From Deltaproteobacteria bacterium (lineage in GTDB: Bacteria; Desulfobacterota; Desulfuromonadia; Geobacterales; Geobacteraceae), in NCBI GenBank assembly GCA_009668975.1, contig SBEG01000001.1:248001-312000 (forward strand): a stretch of DNA of 64,000 nt. The letters run 5' to 3'. Both the position numbers and the translations under genes were made by a program. Shown here one piece after another: positions 8,313 through 19,700 of the stretch (position 1 is its first letter; each line of letters opens with the position of its first letter). A model generated the notes under the pieces. That model was given only the letters and a program-made list of their open reading frames with translations. It was not told where the DNA came from and made no database searches.

Positions 8313-8985
8313 AATTGCGGCGATTGTCCCGCTTAGGCATACCAGCGAGCGAGTTCCCGGCAAAAATTACCGTTCATTTGCCGGGCAACCCCTTTATCAT
8401 TACATTATCAAGAATCTTCTGGCATGCCCGCTCATTGCAACAGTCATTGTGGACACCGACAGCCAGATTATCATGGAGGATTGTCAAAGACATTTTCCTG
8501 TAGTGACTGTTCGGGAACGGCCGGAACACTTGCGTGCTGGGACCGTTCCCATGAACGAGGTGCTTCTCAACGCCGTAACCCGCGACGAAGCTGATTTTTA
8601 CCTGCAAACTCACAGCACTAATCCGTTACTTACCACTGCAACTATAACAAAAGCCATAGAGACGTTTCTGTCAGTGTATCCGGTCTACGATACGCTGTTC
8701 AGCGTGACACGACTCCAAACCAGACTTTGGGACCAGTTATCCCGTGCAGTCAACCACAATCCTGCCATTCTATTACGCACTCAGGATTTGCCCCCAATTT
8801 ATGAAGAAAATTCCTGCATCTATATTTTCAATCGTAACACCCTTGAATCCCGTCAAAATCGCATCGGGGTACGCCCATTCATGTTTGAAATCGACAAACT
8901 CGAAGCATCGGATATCGATGAGGAAATTGATTTCGTCCGTGCCGAGTTTTTCTATAACCATCGCGAGGAGCCGCGTAGCTTATGA
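8302..8985 (+). CDS. Acylneuraminate cytidylyltransferase family protein (NeuA/PseF/PtmB-like)
   Basis: Probably couples CMP from CTP to a sialic-acid-like or other 2-keto acid sugar. The 227-residue protein begins YKIAAIVPLRHTSERVPGKNY, a variant of the R-x-x-S-x-R-x-P-x-K-N CTP-binding motif, and continues with VIVDTDS and the QTHSTNPL block. The frame is open to 8191, but GTG 8302 has an ideal AAAGGAG at 8288-8294 and gives the family N-terminus. It overlaps the end of the cyclase by 11 bases. PtmB in Campylobacter flagellin modification is a family member. The activated acid is unknown because no NeuB-type synthase is encoded here. Confidence 0.8.
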   Translation: MNYKIAAIVPLRHTSERVPGKNYRSFAGQPLYHYIIKNLLACPLIATVIVDTDSQIIMEDCQRHFPVVTVRERPEHLRAGTVPMNEVLLNAVTRDEADFYLQTHSTNPLLTTATITKAIETFLSVYPVYDTLFSVTRLQTRLWDQLSRAVNHNPAILLRTQDLPPIYEENSCIYIFNRNTLESRQNRIGVRPFMFEIDKLEASDIDEEIDFVRAEFFYNHREEPRSL

Positions 8986-9971
8986 CGATCAAAGTACTAG
9001 TCAGCGCACCCTATATGCAGCCAATCATTAATACTATTCGACCAATCTTTCAGAGTAAAAACATTGAGCTGATTGTCCCAACGGTCAATGAACGCCTTGA
9101 AGAAGCGGATTTACTGCAAATAATTGGTGACATCGACGGTGTCATGTGTGGTGACGACCGGTTTACCGACCGCGTATTGCGTGCAGCGGCTAAACTGAAA
9201 GTCATATCCAAGTGGGGAACCGGCATTGACTCAATTGACCGGGAAACTTGCGATAAACTGGGGATCGTTCTCTGCAATACGCCTAATGCCTTCAGCGAAC
9301 CCGTGGCTGACTCGGTATTGGCATACATGCTCTGTTTTGCCCGGCAGATTCCGTGGATGACCGAAGATATGCGAAATGGCATCTGGAAAAAGATTCCCGG
9401 TTTTACCTTGCGTGAAGCAACACTGGGAGTAATAGGAGTCGGCAATGTGGGGAAAGCGGTGATTCAAAGGGCTCTTTCTTTCGGCATGAATGTACTGGGC
9501 AACGATACTGCCGCTATTTGTCCCGACTATATCACACTCACTGGAATCAGCAGTGTCTCACTGGACAAGCTATTACGTGAATCAGACATCATCAGCATAA
9601 ATTGCGATCTCAACCCAACCAGCCGTTACCTTCTAAACAAAGAGAAGTTCAAATTAGTGAAAAATACCGCATTCCTCATCAATACAGCAAGAGGGCCGAT
9701 AATCCATGAAACATCATTAATAGAAACCCTTGAGGAAGGGCGGTTGGCAGGAGCCGGACTGGATGTTTTCGAGGAAGAACCGTTGCCAGCAAACAGTCCT
9801 CTGCGAACCATGAGCAACGTTCTCCTTGCACCCCACAACTCTAACAGTAGTCCGGCGGCGTGGGAACGCGTGCATATCAACACCATACAGAATCTATTTT
9901 CCGTACTCGGCATAAGTAATGATGTCGACCTACAGACGGTTTTACAGGAGAGAGTATGCCTTGGGCGCTAA
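8982..9971 (+). CDS. D-isomer specific 2-hydroxyacid dehydrogenase
   Basis: An NAD-dependent oxidoreductase of the phosphoglycerate dehydrogenase superfamily, 329 residues. GVIGVGNVGKAV is the Rossmann loop, NTARGP carries the catalytic Arg, GLDVFEEEPLP is the usual signature and APHNSN holds the catalytic His. ATG 8982 overlaps the preceding stop (ATGA). There is no C-terminal ACT domain, so serine biosynthesis is unlikely. In this setting it may interconvert a 2-keto and 2-hydroxy acid precursor of the activated sugar or acid. Confidence 0.85.
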   Translation: MTIKVLVSAPYMQPIINTIRPIFQSKNIELIVPTVNERLEEADLLQIIGDIDGVMCGDDRFTDRVLRAAAKLKVISKWGTGIDSIDRETCDKLGIVLCNTPNAFSEPVADSVLAYMLCFARQIPWMTEDMRNGIWKKIPGFTLREATLGVIGVGNVGKAVIQRALSFGMNVLGNDTAAICPDYITLTGISSVSLDKLLRESDIISINCDLNPTSRYLLNKEKFKLVKNTAFLINTARGPIIHETSLIETLEEGRLAGAGLDVFEEEPLPANSPLRTMSNVLLAPHNSNSSPAAWERVHINTIQNLFSVLGISNDVDLQTVLQERVCLGR

Positions 9972-10687
9972 TTACCGGAGCATGTGGTGGAATCGGCCGG
10001 GCTCTATGCGATGTATTTACCGAAGCCGGCTATTCCGTGCTGGGAGTCGATTGCCAAACTGATGACTCGATCAAACATCCACTCATTACGTTCGACGTAA
10101 CCTCCCTATGCAACCAAGACAACGAAGCGCGCCGTTTCATCAGCCAGGTAGAACAAATTACTGGCGGCACTCTTGATGTCTTGGTGAACAATGCAGCCAT
10201 ACAGATCATCAAACCGTTCGGTCAGCTGACGAGCAATGACTGGCAATTAACATTGGACACGAACCTGATGGCCCCATTCTGGATGATCCAGATGCTGCAC
10301 CTGCAGCTCAAGGCGGCCAGGGGCGCTATCGTCAACATCGCCAGTATCCATGCCAATCTGACGAAGAGGAATTTCACGGCGTACGCCACGAGTAAAGGTG
10401 CACTGGTTTCCATGACAAAGGCACTTTCCCTGGAACTCGCCCCAGAAGTGAGAATTAACGCCATTCTCCCGGCGGCAACCGATACCCCCATGCTTCGTGA
10501 AGGATTTGTGGACAATCCGCTGGGGTTCTCCGTTCTGGAGCAGTATCATCCCGCCGGTAGAATTGCCCGATCCAGAGAGATTGCCGACGCGGCACTGTTC
10601 CTGGCAGGCAAGCATGCGAGATTCATCACCGGAAGCACTTTGGACGTCGACGGCGGGATTTGTAACTGCCTACATGACCCGGCATGA
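9956..10687 (+). CDS. SDR family oxidoreductase (PtmA-like)
   Basis: A 243-residue short-chain dehydrogenase/reductase: TGACGGIGRA cofactor loop at residues 6-15, NNAA at the end of beta-4, the active-site Tyr and Lys in YATSKGAL, and DVDGGI at the C-terminus. It overlaps the preceding dehydrogenase by 16 bases, so the enzymes are translationally coupled. The pairing of an SDR and a cytidylyltransferase recalls PtmA/PtmB in flagellin glycosylation. Substrate unknown. Confidence 0.85.
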   Translation: MPWALITGACGGIGRALCDVFTEAGYSVLGVDCQTDDSIKHPLITFDVTSLCNQDNEARRFISQVEQITGGTLDVLVNNAAIQIIKPFGQLTSNDWQLTLDTNLMAPFWMIQMLHLQLKAARGAIVNIASIHANLTKRNFTAYATSKGALVSMTKALSLELAPEVRINAILPAATDTPMLREGFVDNPLGFSVLEQYHPAGRIARSREIADAALFLAGKHARFITGSTLDVDGGICNCLHDPA

Positions 10688-10742
10688 CACCGGACAACTC
10701 TAACTCGCATTTCACATGGCCAAATACATTATGGAGGAAAGC

Positions 10743-13700
10743 ATGTTCGAACCATTTGTTGGCATAGTCGTCCCCTGCTACAACGCCGAGGCCACCATCG
10801 CACGGGCACTGACATCTATACGCCTGTCACGCTATGCGAACTACGAGGTAATTCTCGTCAACGATGGCAGCTCAGATCGTACACTGGAGATCCTGAACGA
10901 ATTTGCCTCACTTGACAACAGGTTAGTAGTAATCGATCAGCGGAACTCCGGCGTCTCAGCAACCAGAAATAGAGGGGTTGCCGCCTCTTCGGCTGACTAT
11001 ATCGCTTTCCTCGATGCAGACGACATATTCTTCGATACCAGTCTGCAGGAACGAATGAAAGTATTCGCCCTCGAAGACGACCCGGAGATGATCGGTGTAT
11101 TTTGTCCATCCGTTATGTTGGGCGAAAACATGGAATTCCTTCGCGAGGAACCGCTCTTTGACCACATGCTTCCCCAGAACCGCCTCTATTTCTCGTCGCT
11201 AAACGACTCAATCTTCAACCCGACGTCGGTTATCATGAAAAAATCCGCCTTTACCGCGGTGGGGGGGTTCAACGAGTCACTGTGTCCAGCGGAAGATTTC
11301 GAGTTCTGGCATCGGGTCTTGCGGCACGGCGGTTACTTCCGAAAAGTGGAAGACTGCTATGTCGGCTGGGTGCAGCACCCCGCAAGTGCTTCCCATGCAA
11401 ATATTCTGAAACACTATCGGCAGTGTCGTAAAGTCTTCGAAATAATCAACAGCCCTGCAGACGGAATTGTGGAATTCCAGCAAGGACTTGGAGGAGCAGT
11501 CCAGCACCGGAGCCTGACCAAAAAGGCATTCACCAGCTCATTGATGGCAGCCATTATCGGTCAGCAAGCGGAGGCTGATGAGATCTCACAGGATATCAGC
11601 AGAATATGCCTCGAACAAACCTTCGTAACGGAGCTGGTGGATACCGTCAAGTTCTGCGCCATGCGCGTTCTCTGCCGCCCCGAGTCGGACTGGCCTGCTC
11701 GCTTATGGCCAATCGTAAGGGTCAGTGTCCTCAGTTTCCTGGTGGGATTGAGCGAGCGTTTCGACAACAAATGCTTGGCTCTTGCGGCAACAATTATCTA
11801 TCTGGACAGCTTACCGGTAGCTGCATCCTCAACTGAAAGCGATAGCGCGGCTTTCGACGCAGGAGACCGCTATGACTACGAGTCCACCGAAATTCTCCCT
11901 GTCTCCCTCATTGATGAACACAAGGAGATTGTGGAGATGATCCACCGCCGGAGTGCGGAACTGAAAGTCGGGCTCGGCTGGCACTATCTGCTCGACCTCA
12001 TCTGGATCATCAAGAACATCAGTTCACTGCCGCGGGGGAGCGTTGTCCTGGACGCTGGCGCCGGCAATGGGCTCCTCCAGTTCATTCTCGCCGACATGGG
12101 ATACCGGATAGTTTCAGCCGACTTTTCCGAACGTATCATCCCCCACAACTGCCTGACACGGTACACCATCCTCAAGGCGGATTCGGGACGGTCATACGAC
12201 AACGAGTACACCCGCCACCTGAGTACGGAATTTCAGGCCCGCAGGCATACGGACGAACCATCGGCACGGTCTGCCGGTGCGCTGCGCGAGTTGATCACGC
12301 AGTGCGACGAAGGAACCATCATTTACTACCGGACCGATCTATGCAGCATGGCGGAACTCGAGGACGCCTCCATTGACTGCATCGTGTCGGTATCGGCGCT
12401 TGAGCACAACAGCCCGGAGAACCTCACGATTGCCGTTCACGAACTTGAGCGCGTGCTCAAGCCCGGCCGTTCGATGCTGATCACACTCAGCGCGGCAGAT
12501 AATCAAGACTGGTTTCACGAGCAGTCCAAGGGCTGGTGCTTCACCGAGATTACCCTCGCCCGGCTCTTTTCTCTCCAGCGGCCGCGGTCCAACTTCAATC
12601 GGTACGACCAACATTTCCAGGAACTGCAGACGTCCAACTACCTGCAGCAGCACCTCGATCCATGCTACTACCGGTCCGGAAACAACGGGATGCCGTGGGG
12701 CAAATGGGACCCTGAATACCAGCCAGTGGGTATTCGCAAACTGCGGAGGGTCACGGGCACGCAGACAGAAGTAACCCGGGACGAGTCAACTACAGCGCAG
12801 CATCTCTGTTCGCCGGCAAACGCCAATCGCCCCCCCATAGCGGCGTTCATCGACACGACCGATGGCTGCAACCTGCACTGTTCCTTCTGCTCCCGTAACA
12901 ACGGCAAGATCACGATGATGAACGTCGAGGAGTTCGGGCTAATCCTCGACCGGGTATCACCGTACATTAACTCACTCCAGCTCAGCTGCGCCTGGGAATA
13001 CTCCATCTCCCCCATCGCCGGAGACATCGTTCGGACCCTGGGTCGTTACAATATTGAGACGACGACGATCTACACTAACGGCCAGATCCTGTCCGAAGCT
13101 CTGGCCGCAAGCATCATTGAGGCGGGAATCACCAACCTGGTGTTCAGCATCGGCGAGGCGAAACGGGTAACCTACGAGCGAATCAGGAAAGGCGGAAGTT
13201 TTGACAGGATCATCGGCAACATCACGATGATCAAGCGGATGAAGGAACGTACTGGGGCCGCGTGGCCACGCCTCTGCGCCAACCTGACTGTCATTAATTC
13301 GAATATCGCCGAACTCCCGGATTTCGTGGATATGGCGCACGGATTGGGGATCACTGAGATCCGAGGCCGCCATCTCATCCTCAATGAGGGGATGGAGGTG
13401 GACACGGAAATCATCCGTGATGCGGCACGCGCCAACCACATCATTGAAACTGCCCGCTCCCGGGCGGCGCGATACGGCATTACGTTCCAGGTCCCCCTCT
13501 ATTCCCGCGACGGCGGAGAGAAGAACTGCCGGGCACCTTGGTCACAACTGTACATCGCCAGCAACGGCGATGTCGCCGTCTGCCCACGAATCCACAAGTA
13601 CTCAACCATCGGCAACCTGCTGCAGCAGGAGATGGGACCCCTGCTGGCCGGCACGGAGCTCACCGGCCTGCGACGCCAGATGGAATCTCGCTCGTTCAAC

Positions 13701-13766
13701 AACCCTGTGTGCGGCATCTGCATCCAGAACAAGGAAACAGAGATTTACATAAACCAGGGGTTCTGA
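10743..13766 (+). CDS. Three-domain fusion: GT2 glycosyltransferase, methyltransferase, radical SAM/SPASM
   Basis: A 1007-residue fusion. Residues 1-230: GT2 transferase with VVPCYNAEATI, VNDGSSD and DADD. Residues 425-620: class I SAM methyltransferase with VLDAGAGNGLLQ and an SVSALEH motif. Residues 700-1000: radical SAM domain with the cluster motif CNLHCSFC (Cys 709, 713, 716), ending in a SPASM-like cysteine set (CRAPW, VAVC, VCGIC) that likely binds a further iron-sulfur cluster. ATG 10716 is in frame, but GGAGG at 10733-10737 favours ATG 10743. It follows the SDR in the same operon. Possible roles are sugar transfer plus methylation and radical modification of the glycan or flagellin. 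I know of no characterised protein with this order. Confidence 0.8.
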   Translation: MFEPFVGIVVPCYNAEATIARALTSIRLSRYANYEVILVNDGSSDRTLEILNEFASLDNRLVVIDQRNSGVSATRNRGVAASSADYIAFLDADDIFFDTSLQERMKVFALEDDPEMIGVFCPSVMLGENMEFLREEPLFDHMLPQNRLYFSSLNDSIFNPTSVIMKKSAFTAVGGFNESLCPAEDFEFWHRVLRHGGYFRKVEDCYVGWVQHPASASHANILKHYRQCRKVFEIINSPADGIVEFQQGLGGAVQHRSLTKKAFTSSLMAAIIGQQAEADEISQDISRICLEQTFVTELVDTVKFCAMRVLCRPESDWPARLWPIVRVSVLSFLVGLSERFDNKCLALAATIIYLDSLPVAASSTESDSAAFDAGDRYDYESTEILPVSLIDEHKEIVEMIHRRSAELKVGLGWHYLLDLIWIIKNISSLPRGSVVLDAGAGNGLLQFILADMGYRIVSADFSERIIPHNCLTRYTILKADSGRSYDNEYTRHLSTEFQARRHTDEPSARSAGALRELITQCDEGTIIYYRTDLCSMAELEDASIDCIVSVSALEHNSPENLTIAVHELERVLKPGRSMLITLSAADNQDWFHEQSKGWCFTEITLARLFSLQRPRSNFNRYDQHFQELQTSNYLQQHLDPCYYRSGNNGMPWGKWDPEYQPVGIRKLRRVTGTQTEVTRDESTTAQHLCSPANANRPPIAAFIDTTDGCNLHCSFCSRNNGKITMMNVEEFGLILDRVSPYINSLQLSCAWEYSISPIAGDIVRTLGRYNIETTTIYTNGQILSEALAASIIEAGITNLVFSIGEAKRVTYERIRKGGSFDRIIGNITMIKRMKERTGAAWPRLCANLTVINSNIAELPDFVDMAHGLGITEIRGRHLILNEGMEVDTEIIRDAARANHIIETARSRAARYGITFQVPLYSRDGGEKNCRAPWSQLYIASNGDVAVCPRIHKYSTIGNLLQQEMGPLLAGTELTGLRRQMESRSFNNPVCGICIQNKETEIYINQGF

Positions 13767-13797
13767 ACCGGTTCGCGAGCCCTCAATGGAGCATCAA

Positions 13798-16700
13798 ATG
13801 AAACCACTAGCCCAGTACCAGGAACTGGCTGTCAACAAATTTTTCAGTCTGCTTCCGTCCGGGGCCCAACGGATTCTCGAAATCGGAAGCGATGTAGAAT
13901 ACGCCGTCGTTGACAACATCGCGACCCGCTTCGACGGGACGGTCACCGGAATTAATCCCGCGGCGGGATTCGTCAAACGGTCCCCCGCTGAGGGTCCCGC
14001 CAATGTTACGATCCTTGGGGCAGACGGCTGCTGCATGCCGTTCGACGATCGATCGTTCGATGCAATCCTCTCCATTGCAACAATGGAACATGTCCTCGAC
14101 ATTCCGAAATTCCTGGAAGAATGCCACCGGGTACTGAAGCCTAACGGTATGTTCTATACGAACTTTTCACCCATCTGGTCAAGCGGCATCGGGCATCACG
14201 TCTACGCCTTAGCAGGGAGGAAGGAGGCCAGGTTCTGGAAGCCCGATCGGAACCCGCTCCCTGACTTTTCTCATCTCCTCTGGGACGAGGACGAGATGCG
14301 GGAATACCTGCTCGACAGTTCATACGACGACCGGCTCATAGAGCCGATCATTAACTGGGTCTACCACTCCGACAACATCAACCGCTGCTTTTTTGAAGAC
14401 TACAAGGACGCGTTCAGTGCAGCGCGGCTCCAGGTCAAGGATTTCACCGCCGGTGTCTACAAGGCGCCTTCGCAGCAACTGTTAGAGGAACTCCGGGCGA
14501 AACACGGCCAACACCGTGATTTCAGCCACCACTTCATCGAACTGGTCATGTCCAGACCCGTGCTGGCAAGTAGCCTACCACAACACCCCCCCACTCCGGC
14601 AGGGGTGGAAGGTGCTGCCGGAGCGCCCCCCACGCTCGGAGACCAGAGCGAGACTCAGAATGTGGTGATCAACTTCCACAGGGGAGACCAGAGCTCTGCC
14701 GAATCACTCTTGAACCTGCTCATGGTCGTCGACGAGGGAATCGACTGCACCTATCACCTACAGTACGGCGACCCGCCCGACACCCTGCTAATCAAGGAGA
14801 CCATTGAGCGTTTCCGGGAGAAAAAAGAGGTTGTCCTACACTTTGACTTGCCCGACATCACGGTCCCGATGGCGTTCGTGGAAAACGATCCGAACCTGGC
14901 CGAATATCCCGGCAACCAAGCCCGGCGAACCAGGGAACAGAAGCGTTCAATTCTGCAATGGAACCTCTGTGTCTATAAATTTATCCAGCTGCTCGATTCG
15001 TTTCTCATGATCGAGCCGGACTGCGTCATCCTGAAGCACGATTGGCTGGCGGATATCTATGCTGCGTATCGCGACGTGAATCTCCCCATCTTCGGCCACC
15101 TCAAATCCGGCATAATCAACGGCACTCCAATTCCGACACACTGGGCTGGATGCTCGGTTTACAATGGCCGCATGCTCAGGGAGTTGGACCTGGAACGGAC
15201 GTTTACCGAGCGTTACGAAAACCCATGGTGGCGATTCCGGAATCTGCACGAAACCAGCAATGGCAACAACTGCTTTTACGGACCGGCATTCAGCGGGTAT
15301 GACATATCCTTTGACTATTTTCTCTTCGCCCATTTCTGGCGGAAGACGACAGGCAGTAGCAACCCCTTCCAGTGGCCTGTATCAGAGATTGCAAACCGGG
15401 ACGATCTGATCTTTTGCGATTTCCGCTCCACTCTTACCGCCGCGGAAATCTTCAACCGGTACCACGACCGGCTTCCGGTCCTGCACGGAGTAAAAAGCGA
15501 CGAAAGCAGGCTCATGATGACCGGCTATTTTTCATCAGGGGGAACATCCACTATGACCGAAACCAGATCAGACCAGGTAGCAGCTGACACGGCCAACCAT
15601 GCGGAGTCGCCACGGCAACTGCCGCAGCGGTGCCTCTCCCCTGAAGAGCTTTTCGTCATGACTAACCGCAGGCTGGGCCAATTCAGAAATAAGCACCAGG
15701 GGCAGCGCTGCGTCATCATCGGCAACGGCCCCAGTCTTAACAAGATGGATCTTTCATTTCTCGAGGATGAAATCACCTTCGGTATGAACAGAATATTCCT
15801 CATGTTTGACCAGTGGAAGTTCCGTCCCACCTACTACGTTTCCGTTAACCCACTTGTCATCGAGCAGAGCGCTGGTGATATCCTGCGAATCATCGCACCA
15901 AAGTTTCTAAGCCATAAGGGAATTCCATTCTTTGATGACCCAGGTGACATTCATTTCCTGCAAAGCATTCCGCAATGGTTCTTCTCGAAGGACCCACGCA
16001 ACGGCATCTGCGAAGGGTGGACAGTAACCTACGTCGCAATGCAGCTCGCCTACTTCATGGGGTTCGAAGAAGTCGTCCTAATCGGCGTTGATCATCATTT
16101 TGTCACGAAAGGCGATCCCAATAAGGAAGTTGTTTCAGAAGGTGACGACCCAAATCACTTCCACCCCGGCTATTTCGGCAAGGGCGCCCGCTGGCACCTG
16201 CCGGACCTGGAACGTTCGGAAGGTTCATACCGGATGGCTAAGGAAACCTTTGAGTCGGAAGGCCGCAGAATCATTGATGCAACAGTTGACGGCAAGCTCA
16301 CGATATTTCCCAAAGCTGATTACCGGGAACTGTTTCAGAGCAAGAGGACTACCGGAACCGGCCGGCAAGACACACCAGCCCAGAAGGGCGCCAAACCGTT
16401 GTTGTTCTCTGTCATCACGCCATCATTCAATCAGGCGCAATTCATCTCGCAAACCATACAGAGCGTCCAGAACCAAGACTACCCCCACTGGGAGCACATT
16501 GTCATGGATGGCAAGTCAGATGACGGAACGGTTGAGATCCTCAAATCCTGCCAACACCTCAAGTGGCTATCGGAAAATGACCGAGGCCAGTCGGACGCAA
16601 TCAACAAAGGATTTAGGCTTGCAACTGGCGACATCATCGCCTGGATTAACTCCGACGACTGGTACGAACCAGGCGCCTTCAAAGCAGTCGCAGATTTTTT

Positions 16701-19700
16701 CACCGCCAATCCTGGAAAAAATATCGTAATGGGAGATTGCAACCTGGTGGATGCGGATGGCGTCATTTTTGACCGGGTAATCAACCAGGAACGCGGTTTT
16801 GACGAGCTGAGAAAATATTGGATATCTCGGTCCATCCCAACCCAGCCGGCAATTTTTTTCAGAAGAAATCTGCTGGATGAATTTGGTTTACTGGATGAGT
16901 CGCTTCATTTCGCAATGGATTACGACCTCTGGATGCGTTTCTCACAAAAAAACCGTTTGTACCACATTGACCGGACGCTAGCTAATTACCGGTTCCACAG
17001 CGATGCCAAGGGTGGAGACCAGGACTGGAGCAAGTTCATTCCAGATTGCCGGATCGTCTATGATAGATACTCCCCACCTCAAGTTTCGGTTATCATACCT
17101 TGCTACAACTATGGACAGTATCTGGCAGAAGCTGTCTCCAGTGTCATAACACAGACATACCAGGAATTCGAAATCATTATCATCAATGACGGGAGTACTG
17201 ACAATACTGCCGAAGTTGCAGAGCAAATTATCAATTCCAACCCTCACATCAGAATAAGACTTATTAACCAGGCTAACTCCGGCCAGCCGGCGTTTTCTCG
17301 TAACAAAGGAATTTCTGAAGCAAAGGGGAAATACATTCTCCCTCTTGATGCGGACGACAAAATATCCCCAACAATGATTGAGAAGATGGTGCGGATTCTT
17401 GACGACGATCAAGCCGTCGACATCGTATACTGTGACACCATCCGCTTCGGCGACGTAGACAATGCCTATCAGACGGAAGACTGGAGTCTTACGCGATTGG
17501 CATCGGACAATATCATAAACTACTGCGCCCTGTTCCGCCGGAAAGTTTGGGATAGCGTTGGCGGCTACAGGCTGGATTGCGGATATGAAGACTGGGAATT
17601 CTGGATCAGCGCCGCTGAAAAAGGGTTCATAGGATTCAGAATCCCGGAATATCTATTTTATTACCGTATCAAGCCGACGGGAAGATTGCTGTTAGATGAA
17701 CAGAATGATGCAAAAAACAAGGCAAAGATTGTAAGTTTTCATCCGAAACTCTATGATGACGCCACAAGGATGTGGTCCCAGCAACTACTCGCGGAAAATG
17801 CTGACAAGGAAAACAAGTTACAGGTTCTGATAGTAGTCCACAACTTTCCGCCCAACTGGTATGCGGGTGTAGAAATATACTCTTATCAACTGGCAATCTC
17901 ACTGATACGACTGGGTGTCGAGGTGTCAGTACTTTACCCTCTTCATCAAGAAAAGTTATTGAGGGCTGAAATAGAGGAATCTTCTTTTGACGGCATCAGG
18001 ATCTTCAGGCTACTGAGCGATCGCTCTTTACCCGAGCATGGTGGTTTGACAGCGCAGGTTGCAAACCAGGAGCAAGAACTTCTATTTGCTGAATTTCTAC
18101 GACAGCGAAACTTTTCAGCGATCCATTTTCACCACACGCTAGGTATGCCATTCAGCTTTATCGATGTTGCCCGGAAACAGGGAGTGCCGGTTTGTGTAAC
18201 ACTGCATGACTGCTGGTATCTGTGCCTCGGAGTTCACCTGAATGACACCACAACCAATTCACTCTGCAGCGGCCCCGAGTTTCCCGAACATTGCGCGGAT
18301 TGCTTCTTGGCAAAGACTGCGATAACCCCGTCCAGGGAGGATCGGACAAATCTGAGTACCTGGATACAGTTCCGCAACTCCCAAGCAAGGGACGCCCTGC
18401 AAAACGTTGACTGCATCGCATCTCCTTCGCAATACCTAGCGGATCTACACCATAAATATGGAATTTCCCGATCAATTGAAATTTCACCACTTGGGATGAA
18501 CACTGTCAGAAAGAGCCGCCGTACAACTTCATCACCGATAGCATTCGCCTTTCTTGGAAATATCCATGAATTAAAGAATACATACCTCCTTGCCGAAACA
18601 TTCAAGAAGGTTACCGGCAAGGCACGGCTCATTTATTTCGGTGACGGTGAAAAGCATTTCATTGAAAAACTAAATACCACAATTGCGGGAGATGGACGCA
18701 TTTCTTATCAGGGAGCCTACTCTCCCTCTCAACTACCTGAAATCCTCGACCAAGTCGACATGGTCGTAGTACCATCAATCTCAGAGAATTATCCGTTAGT
18801 TGTCCGGGAGGCACTAAGTGCCGGGATACCGGTGTTGGCTTCCCGTGTCGGAGGGATACCTGAAATCATAACCCATCTTCATAATGGCATCCTTTTTGAC
18901 CCAAACAACCAGGACGAACTGCAAAAATGGCTGCAGGACATTGCAGACAATCCTTCATTGTTAGATGATCTGAAAAAGCATATTGAGCCGGTGAAGACCA
19001 TAGAGCAGGATGCCGGTGAGTGGATAACCCGCTATACACAATTATCCAGCGACCATGTGGTAAATCGGCATTTGGGAGTGTTGAGCGATGCGGCTGGAAA
19101 AGCGGACCGTGCGCCTACTGATTATACTGCTGCCGCATGCACTTCGGCATCTAATCCTAGGGAGTATGGAGCGCGAGAGGCTAATCCTTGCCCTAACCCG
19201 CAAGTGAATATAACCGCAAGAGAATTTAGTCAGACGCCACATCCTGACACTGCTGCCATGGATTACGGCAGTATTCGGATACTTATAGACGGACTTGAGA
19301 CCCATGAATCCATCGCGATTATTGAGCGGTTCCTCCAGGAACAACCTCTTCACGCCGAAGCGCACAATGACCTGGGAGTACTCTATTATCGAGTCAGCAA
19401 CAAACTTCAGACACTCGGTCATTATGAAAAAGCCGTTCGCTTCTGCCCCTTAAATTCAAATTTCAGAAAAAACCTTGCCAGCTTCTACTTCGTTGAAATG
19501 GGCTGGACAATGGATGCAATTGCGATCTATACGGATATCCTCAAGACAGATCCCTCAGACATTGAAGCGTTGACATCTCTCGGAATTATCAGCAATTCAA
19601 TCGGCAGACCCGAAGAAGCAAGAACGTTCTTCTGCCGGGTTACCGATCTTGATCCCTTGAATGACGAAGTACGCAAAGCACTGGTAGACCTTGACCCGCC

